Positions 33,130 to 42,300 are shown, numbered from the stretch's first letter. The stretch: 64,000 bases of DNA from Streptomyces tubercidicus (GCF_027497495.1 NZ_CP114205.1:5084001-5148000), one strand, 5' to 3'. Numbers and translations: made by a program. The notes: generated by a model from the letters alone, not told the origin.

Positions 33130-34644
33130 ATGACCGCTGACGGCCCGCACGACCACGGCATCGGTACCGACGACGGCGCCCCGCCCGGCGCGGAGTCCAC
33201 CGCCACCGCCGCACATCCCGCCCCGCTCGCCGACGACCGCGGCGGGCAGGGCGGCGGCATCCTCGGCCGGGCCTATCGTGCGCTCACGTTCGGCATCATT
33301 TCCGTCGTCTCGCTCATCGCGTTCGAGGCGAGTGCCGTGAATACCGCGATGCCTGCTGCCGCGCGTGCGCTGGATGGCATCGGGCTGTACGCCTTTGGCT
33401 TCTCCGCGTTCTTCACGGCGAGTTTGTTCGCGATGGCGCTCGCGGGGGAGTGGAGCGACCAGCGCGGGCCGCTGGGGCCGTTGTTCTCCGGGATAGCCGC
33501 GTTCGGGGCGGGGCTGCTGATCGCGGCCGATGCCGGGAGCATGGGGAAGTTCATCGTGGGCCGCGGGGTGCAGGGCGTCGGCGGTGGGCTGGTGGTGGTG
33601 GCGCTCTATGTGGTCGTCGGGCGCGCGTATCCCGAGCGGCTGCGTCCGTCGATCATGGCGTCGTTCTCGGCGGCCTGGGTGCTGCCGGTGATCGTCGGTC
33701 CGCTGGTCGCCGGGACCGTCACCGAACAGTTCGGCTGGCGCTGGGTCTTCCTCGCCATACCCGTCCTGATACTGCCGCCGCTCGTGGTGATGCTGCCCGC
33801 GCTGCGCAAGCTGCCGCGGAACCGGCCGGGCCCGTCGGGCGGCGTGCGGCAGGTGCTGGGCAGCCGGCGCTGTCTGCTCGCGCTGGCCGTCGCGGTGGGC
33901 GCCTGCCTGCTGCAGTACGCGGGCCAGCACCCGTCCTGGTCCGCGCTGTTGCCCGCCGCCGTCGGACTGGCCCTGCTGGCGCCCGCCATCGTGCGGCTGC
34001 TGCCCCGCGGTACGTTCCGGGCGGCGCGCGGACTGCCGAGCGTGGTGCTGCTGCGCGGACTGGCCGCCGGGGCGCTGGTCGCCGCCGAGAGCTTCATCCC
34101 GCTGATGCTGGTCACCCAGCGCGGACTGTCCGCCACCCTCGCCGGGCTCTCGCTCACCGGCGGCGGGCTGACCTGGGCGCTCGGCTCGTACGTGCAGACC
34201 CGGCCGCGGCTGGAGCCGTACCGGGAGCGGCTGATGGGCCTGGGCATGGTGCTACTGGCGGTGGCCATCGCGCTGGTGCCGCTGGCCCTGATCGACGAGG
34301 TGCCGGTCGGGATCGTCGCGGCGGCCTGGACGCTCGGCGGCTTCGGCATGGGCCTGAACATCTCCAGCGCCGGCGTCCTGCTGCTGAAGCTGTCCCGCCC
34401 CGAGGAGGCGGGCAGCAACTCCGCGTCCCTGCAGATGTCGGACGCCCTGGGCAATGTGACGTTCGTCGGGCTCGGTGGTGTGCTGTTCGTCGCGTTCGGC
34501 GGCGGGTCGATCGCGACCCACTCGGCCCCCACGGTCGTCGGCGCGGCCACGGCGAGCAATCCGGCGGCCTTCGTCGCCGTATTCGCGACGATGACGGCGG
34601 TCGCACTGGGCGCCGGAGCGGTTGCGGCGTACCGCCTTAAGTAG
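33130..34644 (+). CDS. MFS transporter, multidrug (DHA2-like)
   Basis: 504 residues from ATG 33130. A ~50-residue polar N-terminus precedes 12-14 hydrophobic segments. The first (ISVVSLIAFEASAVNTAMPAAARALDGIGLYAF) matches DHA2-type exporters, where TM1 ends near a conserved Asn/Thr-Ala-Met-Pro. Motif A region is ALAGEWSDQRGPLGPL, and motif C-like GRGVQGVGGGLVVVALYV follows. It likely extrudes hydrophobic compounds with proton antiport. It ends only a few bases before the large palindromic element at 34646. Confidence 0.85.
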   Translation: MTADGPHDHGIGTDDGAPPGAESTATAAHPAPLADDRGGQGGGILGRAYRALTFGIISVVSLIAFEASAVNTAMPAAARALDGIGLYAFGFSAFFTASLFAMALAGEWSDQRGPLGPLFSGIAAFGAGLLIAADAGSMGKFIVGRGVQGVGGGLVVVALYVVVGRAYPERLRPSIMASFSAAWVLPVIVGPLVAGTVTEQFGWRWVFLAIPVLILPPLVVMLPALRKLPRNRPGPSGGVRQVLGSRRCLLALAVAVGACLLQYAGQHPSWSALLPAAVGLALLAPAIVRLLPRGTFRAARGLPSVVLLRGLAAGALVAAESFIPLMLVTQRGLSATLAGLSLTGGGLTWALGSYVQTRPRLEPYRERLMGLGMVLLAVAIALVPLALIDEVPVGIVAAAWTLGGFGMGLNISSAGVLLLKLSRPEEAGSNSASLQMSDALGNVTFVGLGGVLFVAFGGGSIATHSAPTVVGAATASNPAAFVAVFATMTAVALGAGAVAAYRLK

Positions 34645-34645
34645 C

Positions 34646-35152
34646 CCCACGTTTTCGGCTTTCCCGCCGTGGGTGTTGCTCGCCGTCTGTTGCCCGCTTC
34701 GCGGTGCACCCGCCGTTGCTCCCCCACTGCCTGAAGGGCGTGGGAGGTACCCCCAGCGGCGGGCGGTGCCGCTGCGCGGGGCTGTCGGGTGCGGTGACGG
34801 ACCTCCGCGGGTGGGGTGCCGGACTGCTTCGCTTTACGTCCGGCACCCCACTCGCTCCGGCCCGTCCCCTCCCGTTGGGTGGGTGGGAAAAACCTTGGTG
34901 GAAGTGCACGCCGGTGGTTCACTGCTCCTCGCGCGAAGCAGGAGAGAAACGTCCTACGGACGCCCGCCCCCACCCACCTGAACTCACTCCCCCCACGGGA
35001 GGGGACGGGCCGGAGGGGCCTGGTGTGTGGACGTAAAGCGAAGCAGTCCACACACCAGGCCCCGGAGGTCCGTCACCGCACCCGACACCCACCCGGCCCG
35101 CCGCAGGCGCCACGGCGAGCAACCACCACGGCGGGACAGCCGAAAACGTGGG
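34646..35152. repeat. 507-bp nested palindromic element
   Basis: Four nested complementary parts make the whole gap foldable. Outer arms 34646-34685 and 35113-35152 match in 37 of 40 positions. The next arms 34784-34807 and 35063-35086 match perfectly over 24 bp. Two hairpins follow (34813-34849, 12-bp stem; 35015-35063, 18-bp stem), then inner arms 34855-34874 and 34996-35015 (20 bp, perfect). A small hairpin lies at the centre (34925-34944). The two hairpin loops (34825-34837, 35033-35045) are exact reverse complements (GTAAAGCGAAGCA), while their stems differ by compensatory changes. No ORF or transposase is seen. Confidence 0.85.
34721..34755 (-). repeat. Second copy of the 35-nt hairpin element
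   Basis: Reverse complement of the element at 15451-15485 (31 of 35 identical). It lies in the left half of the palindrome, in a stretch with no counterpart on the right side, so it was probably inserted there after the palindrome formed. Confidence 0.8.
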
Positions 35153-35169
35153 AGTGGCCGCAGGCGCAA

Positions 35170-35209
35170 CGGCGAGCCACCACCGCGGCGGGAAAGCCGA
35201 CTACGTGGG
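35170..35209 (+). repeat. Third copy of the palindrome's terminal 40-bp arm
   Basis: Direct repeat of 35113-35152 beginning CGGCGAGC and ending CTACGTGGG, 57 bp downstream. The shared unit (starting CCGCAGGCGC) makes a two-copy 57-bp tandem repeat next to the helicase gene promoter. Confidence 0.8.
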
Positions 35210-35275
35210 AAGCCAGCAAAGCCGCAGCGATAAGGTGGCGCGGTTGCCGATCCCCGAGTCCAGCCGACGGAGACC

Positions 35276-37072
35276 GTGACTACCACCACCAGCGCCACCA
35301 ATAACCATCACCTGTCCCCGGCCTTTCCCGGGCGGGCCCCTTGGGGTACCGCGAACAAGCTGCGTGCCTGGCAGCAGGCGGCCATGGACCGCTACATCGA
35401 GAGCCAGCCGAGAGACTTTCTCGCCGTCGCGACGCCGGGCGCCGGTAAGACGACCTTCGCGCTCACGCTCGCCTCGTGGATGCTGCATCACCACGTCGTG
35501 CAGCAGGTGACGGTCGTCGCACCGACCGAGCATCTGAAGAAGCAGTGGGCGGAGGCGGCGGCGCGGCTCGGGATCAAGCTCGATCCGGAGTACAGCGCGG
35601 GGCCGCTGGGCCGTGAGTACCACGGTGTCGCGGTCACCTATGCCGGTGTGGGTGTCCGGCCGATGCTGCACCGGAACCGCATCGAGCAGCGCAAGACGCT
35701 GGTGATCCTCGATGAGATCCATCACGCCGGTGACTCGAAGTCGTGGGGTGAGGCGTGCCTGGAGGCGTTCGAGCCGGCCACCCGGCGGCTGGCGCTGACC
35801 GGTACGCCCTTCCGGTCCGACACCAACCCGATTCCGTTCGTGACGTACGAGGAGGGGAACGACGGGATCCGGCGCTCCTCGGCCGACTACACCTACGGCT
35901 ACGGCAACGCGCTGGGCGACGGCGTCGTCCGGCCGGTCATCTTCCTCTCGTACAGCGGCAATATGCGCTGGCGGACCAAGGCGGGCGACGAGATCGCGGC
36001 GCGGCTCGGGGAGCCGATGACCAAGGACGCGGTCTCGCAGGCGTGGCGTACGGCGCTGGATCCGCGCGGTGACTGGATGCCGAATGTGCTGCGGGCGGCC
36101 GATCAGCGGCTGAGCGAGGTCCGTAAGTCCATTCCGGATGCCGGTGCGCTGGTGATCGCCTCCGATCAGGAGCAGGCGCGGGCGTACGCGAAGCTGATCC
36201 GGGAGATCACCGGGGAGGGCGCCACGCTGGTGCTGTCCGACGACTCCGGGGCCTCGCAGCGCATCGATGACTTCTCGCATTCGCAGGACCGCTGGATGGT
36301 CGCGGTCCGGATGGTGTCCGAGGGGGTGGACGTGCCGCGGCTGGCGGTCGGGGTGTACGCCACCACGATCTCGACGCCGCTGTTCTTCGCGCAGGCCGTG
36401 GGGCGTTTCGTGCGTTCCCGTAAGCGCGGTGAGACCGCCTCGGTCTTCCTGCCCACCGTTCCGATGCTGCTCGGCTTCGCCAACGAGATGGAGGTCGAGC
36501 GCGACCACGTCCTCGACAAGCCGAAGAAGGACGGGGAGGAAGACCCGTACGCCGAGTCCGAGAAGGAGATGGACGAGGCGAACAAGGAGCAGGACGAGGA
36601 CACCGGCGAGCAGGAGCAGTTCTCGTTCGAGGCGCTGGAGTCGGAGGCGGTCTTCGACCGGGTGCTGTACGACGGCGCCGAGTTCGGGATGCAGGCGCAC
36701 GCGGGCAGCGAGGAGGAGCAGGACTACCTCGGCATCCCCGGGCTGCTGGAGCCGGACCAGGTGCAGATGCTGCTGCAGAAGCGGCAGGCGCGGCAGATCT
36801 CGCACAGCAAGAAGCGGCCGGACGCGGAGGCGGATCTGCTGGAGCTGCCGGCCGAGCGGCGTCCCGTGGTCACGCACAAGGAGCTGCTGGAGCTCAGGAA
36901 GCAGCTGAACACGCTGGTGGGGGCGTATGTCCACCAGAGCGGGAAGCCGCACGGGGTGATCCACACCGAGCTGCGGCGGGTGTGCGGCGGGCCGCCGAGC
37001 GCGGAGGCCACGGCCGGGCAGCTCAATGAGCGGATCAAGAAGGTACGGGAGTGGGCCACGCGGATGAAGTGA
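35276..37072 (+). CDS. DEAD/DEAH-box (SF2) helicase
   Basis: 598 residues from GTG 35276 (GGAG upstream). SF2 motifs: Q-like LRAWQQAAMDRYIE, motif I ATPGAGKTTFAL, Ia VVAPTEHLKKQW, II ILDEIHHAGD, III LTGTPFRSD, and VI-like FFAQAVGRFVRSRKRGE with VSEGVDVPRLAVGVYATT before it. An acidic insert (KKDGEEDPYAESEKEMDEANKEQDEDTGEQE) lies near residues 415-450. The C-terminal ~130 residues are unassigned. Substrate (DNA or RNA) unknown. It resembles the conserved Streptomyces helicase near the IclR gene. No restriction or defence partner is adjacent. Confidence 0.88.
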   Translation: MTTTTSATNNHHLSPAFPGRAPWGTANKLRAWQQAAMDRYIESQPRDFLAVATPGAGKTTFALTLASWMLHHHVVQQVTVVAPTEHLKKQWAEAAARLGIKLDPEYSAGPLGREYHGVAVTYAGVGVRPMLHRNRIEQRKTLVILDEIHHAGDSKSWGEACLEAFEPATRRLALTGTPFRSDTNPIPFVTYEEGNDGIRRSSADYTYGYGNALGDGVVRPVIFLSYSGNMRWRTKAGDEIAARLGEPMTKDAVSQAWRTALDPRGDWMPNVLRAADQRLSEVRKSIPDAGALVIASDQEQARAYAKLIREITGEGATLVLSDDSGASQRIDDFSHSQDRWMVAVRMVSEGVDVPRLAVGVYATTISTPLFFAQAVGRFVRSRKRGETASVFLPTVPMLLGFANEMEVERDHVLDKPKKDGEEDPYAESEKEMDEANKEQDEDTGEQEQFSFEALESEAVFDRVLYDGAEFGMQAHAGSEEEQDYLGIPGLLEPDQVQMLLQKRQARQISHSKKRPDAEADLLELPAERRPVVTHKELLELRKQLNTLVGAYVHQSGKPHGVIHTELRRVCGGPPSAEATAGQLNERIKKVREWATRMK

Positions 37073-37119
37073 GTCCGCTCGTGGCCCGACGGGGCGGTGG
37101 GCGGTGTGCCGTGGGGACG

Positions 37120-37262
37120 GTGCGCCGCCCTCTTGCGTGCCCGCCCCCCGGCCGGGCGGTGCGCCGCCCTCTTGCGTGCCCGCCCCCCGGCCGTGTGGCG
37201 CGCCGCCCCCTTGCGTGCCGCCCCCGGCCGGGCGCGGTGTGCCGCCTCCTTGCGTCCCCCCC
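37120..37262 (+). repeat. 39-bp tandem repeat, 3.7 copies
   Basis: Units at 37120-37158, 37159-37197 and 37198-37236, with a partial copy to 37262. They begin near GTGCGCCGCCCTCTTGCGTG. The 39-bp period keeps one frame reading a 13-residue repeat (RRPLACPPPGRAV), but no start or RBS supports translation. It fills the gap between the helicase and IclR genes. Confidence 0.85.
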
Positions 37263-37545
37263 GTAACACCCGGATAACGCCGTAGCTCTCCCTGAAACAC
37301 CACACGGAGCACAACAGGCCGCTCTGGGTGGACCTACTGGGATATTCCGGGCAGCGGCGACCGGATTCTGGACGGACTCTTCCGCTCACCGAACCGGCTC
37401 GCTACTGTCCCGGTCACGCACACGCCCCGTGGCAGCGCCGCCGCGGAGCGCAGCCGGTGCCATGCGGCCGGCGGCCTCTAGCGCGCGCTGCTCCGGGACC
37501 CGCAGCGCGTCGCGCCCGAGTGCCGCCACTCACCAGGAGGGCGTC

Positions 37546-38187
37546 GTGACCGCAGAGACCTCCCAGACACTCGACCGAGGGCTGCGCGTCCTCAAACTCC
37601 TCGCCGACACCGATCACGGGCTGACCGTCACCGAGCTGTCCCACAAGCTCGGCGTGAACCGCACGGTCGTCTACCGCCTCCTGGCCACGCTGGAGCAGCA
37701 CGCCCTGGTGCGCCGCGACATCGGCGGCCGGGCCCGGGTGGGCCTGGGCGTGCTGCGCCTGGGCCGTCAGGTGCATCCGCTGGTCAGGGAGGCCGCCCTG
37801 CCCGCGCTGCGGTCGCTCGCCGAGGACGTGGGGGCCACCGCCCACCTCACCCTCGTCGACGGTACGGAGGCGCTGGCGGTCGCCGTGGTGGAGCCGACCT
37901 GGACCGACTATCACGTGGCCTACCGGGCCGGTTTCCGTCATCCGCTGGACCGGGGAGCCGCCGGGCGGGCGATCCTCAAGGCCCGGCTGGGACACATTCA
38001 GGACGCCGGACTCGCCCTGACGCACGGGGAGTTGGAGGCCGGTGCGAGCGGTGCGGCGGCGCCGTTGCTCGGGGTGAGCGGCATCGAGGGGAGCGTGGGC
38101 GTGGTGATGCTCACCGACACCGTCTCCGAGCGGGTCGGACCGCGGGTGGTCGACGCGGCCCGGGAGGTGGCCGAGGCGCTCCGCTGA
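37546..38187 (+). CDS. IclR-family transcriptional regulator
   Basis: 213 residues from GTG 37546 (RBS AGGAGG). N-terminal winged HTH (TLDRGLRVLKLLADTDHGLTVTELSHKLGVNRTVVYRLLATLEQHALVRRD) and an IclR effector domain (LVREAALPALRSLAEDVGATAHLTLVDGTEALAVAVVEP...). The effector domain is shorter than usual (~140 instead of ~170 residues), with the C-terminal part reduced. The regulated genes are not evident; its neighbours are the helicase upstream and a protease downstream. Confidence 0.9.
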   Translation: MTAETSQTLDRGLRVLKLLADTDHGLTVTELSHKLGVNRTVVYRLLATLEQHALVRRDIGGRARVGLGVLRLGRQVHPLVREAALPALRSLAEDVGATAHLTLVDGTEALAVAVVEPTWTDYHVAYRAGFRHPLDRGAAGRAILKARLGHIQDAGLALTHGELEAGASGAAAPLLGVSGIEGSVGVVMLTDTVSERVGPRVVDAAREVAEALR

Positions 38188-38294
38188 GGCCCGGGGCGCG
38201 GCCGGGGCCACGGGGTGTGAAGGGGCGGTGGCCGTGTCGTGAGGCGCCGGCGGCGTAAGGGGCTGTCCGTGCGGGGGTCAATTAAGGTGGCGGG

Positions 38295-39074
38295 GTGTCT
38301 GCACGCACCCGAGCCCTGGCGGTCTGTACCGCGCTCGTCCTCGCCCTTCTCGTCACCGCGGTCCTCGCCCCGCTGCCGTATTCGCTGGCCTATCCGGGCA
38401 TGACGGCGAATGTGCTCGGTGCCGACGACGGCAAACCGGTGATCACCATCACCGGTGCGCAGACCCGTAAGACGAGCGGGCAGCTGCGGATGACCTCGAT
38501 CGTGGCGACCGGCCCGGAGGCCGATGTCCGGCTGCCGGACCTCGTCAAGGGCTGGTTCCGTACGGACGAGGCCGTGATGCCGCGGGAGGCGGTCTACCCG
38601 GTGGGCGAGAACACCGAGGAGATCGCCGAGCACAATGCGCAGCAGATGCGGGAGTCGCAGGACACGGCCACCAGTGCCGCGCTCGGGCAGCTCGGACGGT
38701 CCGGCAAGGGCATCAAGGTCAAGCTGAGCCTCGCGGACGTCGGCGGGCCGAGCGCCGGGCTGATGTTCGCCCTGGGCATCGTCGACAAGCTGGACGGCGA
38801 CGGCGCGGGCCATGATCTGACCGGCGGGCGCAAGATCGCCGGCACCGGGACCATCACGGCCGGCGGCAAGGTCGGCGCGGTGGGCGGCGTCCCGCTGAAG
38901 ACGCAGGCCGCGAAGCGGGACGGCGCCACGGTCTTCCTGGTCCCGCGCAAGGAGTGCGCGGACGCGCGGGCGGAGCTGCCGAAGGGGATGCGGCTGATCC
39001 CGGTCAGCACGCTCGACGGCGCGGTGGACGCGCTGAAGGCGCTGCGGACCGGGGACACGGTCCCGAGCTGCTGA
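38295..39074 (+). CDS. Membrane-anchored Lon-domain (S16) protease lacking PDZ
   Basis: 259 residues from GTG 38295. An N-terminal hydrophobic segment (ALAVCTALVLALLVTAVLAPL) anchors or exports it. The S16 catalytic Ser is in VGGPSAGLMFALGI and the Lys in VPLKTQAAKRDGA, as in Lon and YlbL. YlbL-like proteins (SdrC/YlbL type, ~340 residues) carry a PDZ domain before the catalytic part. Here ~100 residues are absent and only AEHNAQQMRESQDTATSAALGQLGRSGKGIKV links the parts. It has no ATPase domain. Confidence 0.82.
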   Translation: MSARTRALAVCTALVLALLVTAVLAPLPYSLAYPGMTANVLGADDGKPVITITGAQTRKTSGQLRMTSIVATGPEADVRLPDLVKGWFRTDEAVMPREAVYPVGENTEEIAEHNAQQMRESQDTATSAALGQLGRSGKGIKVKLSLADVGGPSAGLMFALGIVDKLDGDGAGHDLTGGRKIAGTGTITAGGKVGAVGGVPLKTQAAKRDGATVFLVPRKECADARAELPKGMRLIPVSTLDGAVDALKALRTGDTVPSC

Positions 39075-39125
39075 GGCGGCCCGCGGGCCGGGCCCGCCCG
39101 CACCCGCGAGCCGGGCGCCCGCCCC

Positions 39126-40145
39126 TCACCCCTCCTTGATGAACCCCTCTCGCAGCAGCCATTCCTTCGCGACCTCGTGCGGGTCCTCGCCGTCCACGTC
39201 GACCTTGCGGTTCAGCTCCTGGGCGACGGTGTTGTTGAGGGCCTTGGTGACCGGGGCCAGCACCTTGGCCATCGCCGGGTACTTCTTCAGGGCCTTGGCG
39301 TTGATCTCCGGCGCGACGTTGTAGTTGGGGAAGAAGTGCTTGTCGTCGGCGAGGACGTGCAGATGCATCGCCTTGATCCGGCCGTCGGTGGTGAAGACCT
39401 CGCCCAGGGCGCAGGTGCCCTTCTCGGTCTCGGTGTAGACGACACCGCCGGTCATCTTGCGGATGTTGGCGGACGGGACGTTCATGCCGTACGCCCGCGC
39501 CATGCCCGGCAGACCGTCGTTGCGGGTGGCGAACTCGTTCTCCACACACATCGTCACGGCGGCGGGGTTCTTGTGGGACAGCGCCGCGACATCCGAGAGG
39601 TTGCGCACCCCCAGCTTCTTGTAGTTCGCGGTGTTCAGCGCCAGCGCGTAGGTGTTGTTGAGGGTGGAGGCGGGAAGCCAGACGATGCCGTTCTTGCGGT
39701 CCTCGTCGCGGACCGCCTTCCACTGTTCCTTCGGGTCGACGATCGGCTTGGTGTGGCCGAGGTAGGTGATCCAGCCGGTGCCGGTGTACTCGTACGCGGC
39801 GTCCGCGGTGCCGGAGCGGACGGCCTCCCGGGCGCCGATCGACCCCTGGATGCTGGTCTTGTCGATGACCAGGGCGCCGGCCGCCTGGAAGACGATGCCC
39901 ATCATCTGGCCGAGGACGATCTGCTCGGTGAACTCCTTCGAGGTCACGGTCAGATGGGCGCCGGTCAGCGGGCGGCCGGTATAGCCGGCTTTCGGTCCCG
40001 GCAGCACGGTGTCGGTCATCGCACTGCCGCTGACCAGGCCGCATCCGGCGAGGACGAGGGCGGCGAGCAGGGCGACGGTGCGCCGGCCGGCCCGGCGGCG
40101 TCCGGTGGGGCGCGGGTGCCTGATCGGGCCCGGGTGTCTGCTCAT
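39126..40145 (-). CDS. OpuC-type substrate-binding lipoprotein (betaine/choline family)
   Basis: 339 residues from ATG 40145, which overlaps the permease stop by 4 nt. The lipobox LAGC follows VALLAALVLAGCGLVSG. The mature domain (LTVTSKEFTEQIVLGQMMGIVFQAAGALV...TDAAYEYTGTGWITYLGH) is the OpuAC/OsmX-like glycine-betaine family fold. It captures quaternary amines outside the cell for the adjacent permeases. Last gene of a leftward four-gene operon. Confidence 0.9.
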   Translation of the reverse strand: MSRHPGPIRHPRPTGRRRAGRRTVALLAALVLAGCGLVSGSAMTDTVLPGPKAGYTGRPLTGAHLTVTSKEFTEQIVLGQMMGIVFQAAGALVIDKTSIQGSIGAREAVRSGTADAAYEYTGTGWITYLGHTKPIVDPKEQWKAVRDEDRKNGIVWLPASTLNNTYALALNTANYKKLGVRNLSDVAALSHKNPAAVTMCVENEFATRNDGLPGMARAYGMNVPSANIRKMTGGVVYTETEKGTCALGEVFTTDGRIKAMHLHVLADDKHFFPNYNVAPEINAKALKKYPAMAKVLAPVTKALNNTVAQELNRKVDVDGEDPHEVAKEWLLREGFIKEG

Positions 40146-41029
40146 GCCGTCGCCTCCAGTCCGCGCGGGCGCAGCAGCAGTTCGGCCAGTGAGGCCAGCC
40201 ATTCGACGAACAGGGCGAGCGCCACGGTCAGCACGGAGCCGAGGATCAGCACGGGCATCCGCTGGGTGACGATGCCCGCCGAGATCAGGTCACCGAGGCC
40301 GCCGCCACCGCCGAAGGTGGCCAGCGTCGCGGTGCCGACGTTCAGCACCAGCGCGGTACGGACCCCGGCCAGGATCAGCGGTACGGCCAGGGGGAGTTCG
40401 ACCTGGGTCAGCACGCCCGTGGGGGACATGCCGATGCCCCGGGCGGCCTCGGTCAGCGTCGGATCGATACCGCGCAGCCCGGCGATGGTGTTGGCGAGCA
40501 CCGGCAGCACGGCGTAGATGACCATGCCGACGATCGCCGAGCGGGCGCCGATGCCCAGCCAGATCACCAGCAGCACCAGCAGACCCAGGGCCGGGACCGC
40601 CTGCCCGAGGTTGGCGAAGGCCATCGCGACCGGGGTGGCCTTGCGCAGCTTGGCGCGGGTCAGGGCGATGCCCAGCGGGATCGCGATGATCAGCACGAAG
40701 AAGGTGGAGATCGCGGTGAGCCGGATGTGCTGCTGCAGCGCCAGCCACACCTTGCCGTTGTCCACCGCCTGATGGGCGATGGAGTCCAGCCGGGCGCCGC
40801 GGAACCACAGCCAGGTGGTGAGCAGCGCGAGCACCAGGAAGACCGGCATGAAGGTCCACTTCTGCCAGCTGATCCGGCGCGCGGCGGACGGCGCGGGCGC
40901 GACGGGCGCCTCCCCGGCCGCCTGTTCCCGCTGCGCCATCTCGACCTCGTCCTTGAAGGCCAGCGCCTCGTGGTCGCTCGGGTGCCGCCCGTCCCGGCGC
41001 GGGCTGCCGTTGCCGTCGCGGGGGCTCAT
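40142..41029 (-). CDS. OpuC-type ABC permease (second)
   Basis: 295 residues. A polar ~60-residue N-terminus precedes six hydrophobic segments. The ABC-permease EAA loop reads EAARGIGMSPTGVLTQVELPLAVPLILAGVR. Overlaps the ATPase stop by 4 nt and the binding protein start by 4 nt, so translation is coupled. Confidence 0.9.
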   Translation of the reverse strand: MSPRDGNGSPRRDGRHPSDHEALAFKDEVEMAQREQAAGEAPVAPAPSAARRISWQKWTFMPVFLVLALLTTWLWFRGARLDSIAHQAVDNGKVWLALQQHIRLTAISTFFVLIIAIPLGIALTRAKLRKATPVAMAFANLGQAVPALGLLVLLVIWLGIGARSAIVGMVIYAVLPVLANTIAGLRGIDPTLTEAARGIGMSPTGVLTQVELPLAVPLILAGVRTALVLNVGTATLATFGGGGGLGDLISAGIVTQRMPVLILGSVLTVALALFVEWLASLAELLLRPRGLEATA

Positions 41030-42300
41030 ACCGCGCCTCCCGGACCGCCCTCGGCGCCGCCCGCACCGGCCAGGCCCTCCTGCTCCATCTGGGTCAGGCG
41101 GGCGCGCTGCTCCTGGAGCTGGTGCTGGTGCTCGATCGCTTCGAGGCGGTCCGCCTCCAGCAGCTCATGGACGTTGTTCATCAGCGTCTCCATGTCGACC
41201 ACGCCGATGTACTCGCCGCGCCGCCCGGTGACCGCGACCCGGCCCGCGCTGTCGGTGAGCACCGCCTCCAGGGCGTCGCGCAGTGTCGCGTCCCGGGACA
41301 CGGTGTGCTGGACCAGGGTGCCGGCCCGCGCCAGCGACTCCCTGGCCAGGGCCAGATCGCCGCGCCGCAGCCATTTGTACGGGCGGTGGTTGCGGTCCAG
41401 CAGCAGCAGTTCGTTGTGGGAGCCGGAGCGCAGCCGGTCGAAGATGCTCTCCAGGGGGTCGTCGAGCCCGGCGGTGGGGAAGTCGACCACGCCCACGTCC
41501 CGTACGCGGGTCAGGTTCAGCCGCTTGAGTGCCGCCCCGGCGCCCACGAAGCCGGAGACGAAGTCGTCCGACGGGTTGGTGAGGATGGCTTCGGGGGTGT
41601 CGAACTGGGCGATGTGCGAGTGCTCGCGGAGCACCGCGATGCGGTCGCCGAGCTTGATGGCCTCGTCGAAGTCGTGGGTGACGAAGCAGATGGTCTTGTG
41701 GAGCTCGTGCTGGAGCCGGATCAGCTCGTCCTGGAGGTGGTCGCGGGTGATCGGGTCGACGGCGCCGAACGGCTCGTCCATCAGCAGGACGGGCGGGTCG
41801 GCGGCGAGGGCGCGGGCCACGCCGACGCGCTGCTGCTGGCCGCCGGAGAGCTGGCGCGGATAGCGGCCGTGGAATTCGCGCGGGTCCAGGCCGACCAGGT
41901 CCAGCATCTCCTCGACCCGGCCGGCCACCCGGCGCTTGGACCAGCCGATCATCTTCGGGACCAGGGCGATGTTCTGGGCGACCGTCATGTGCGGGAAGAG
42001 GCCGGACGCCTGGATGGCGTAGCCCACCTTGCGGCGCAGCTTGACCGGGTCCATGTCGGTGACGTCCTCGTCGCCGATCCGGATCCGCCCGTGGGTCGGC
42101 TCGATCAGCCGGTTGATCATCTTCAGACAGGTGGACTTACCGCAGCCCGAGGGCCCCACGAAGATCACGATCTCGCCGGCCTTGACCTCCAGATTGACGT
42201 TGTCCACCGCGGGGGCGGCGCTGCCCGCGTAGGTCTTCGTCAGGTTCTCCAGATGGATCCTGGCCCCGGAGGCCGGGGCGGTCTCTGTCGTCTCAGGCAC
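41026..42300 (-). CDS. OpuC-type ABC ATPase (glycine betaine/L-proline family)
   Basis: 424 residues. Walker A is GPSGCGKST, signature LSGGQQQRVGVARALAADPPVLLMDEPFGAVDPITR, and the C-terminal ~150 residues contain CBS-like sequence (DATLRDALEAVLTDSAGRVAVTGRRGEYIGVVDMETLMNNV). The coiled-coil tail (ADRLEAIEHQHQLQEQRARLTQMEQ) is unusual. CBS domains in OpuA sense ionic strength or c-di-AMP. Its start overlaps the upstream permease stop by 8 nt. Confidence 0.92.
   Translation of the reverse strand: MPETTETAPASGARIHLENLTKTYAGSAAPAVDNVNLEVKAGEIVIFVGPSGCGKSTCLKMINRLIEPTHGRIRIGDEDVTDMDPVKLRRKVGYAIQASGLFPHMTVAQNIALVPKMIGWSKRRVAGRVEEMLDLVGLDPREFHGRYPRQLSGGQQQRVGVARALAADPPVLLMDEPFGAVDPITRDHLQDELIRLQHELHKTICFVTHDFDEAIKLGDRIAVLREHSHIAQFDTPEAILTNPSDDFVSGFVGAGAALKRLNLTRVRDVGVVDFPTAGLDDPLESIFDRLRSGSHNELLLLDRNHRPYKWLRRGDLALARESLARAGTLVQHTVSRDATLRDALEAVLTDSAGRVAVTGRRGEYIGVVDMETLMNNVHELLEADRLEAIEHQHQLQEQRARLTQMEQEGLAGAGGAEGGPGGAV

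Noticed and set aside
35276..37072. Defence-system helicase
   Set aside because: No methylase, nuclease, PLD or other defence partner is adjacent; neighbours are an MFS pump and an IclR regulator.
37051..37266. Possible gene encoding 13-residue repeats
   Set aside because: The frame overlaps the helicase end, lacks an RBS and exists only because the DNA repeat period is 39 bp.
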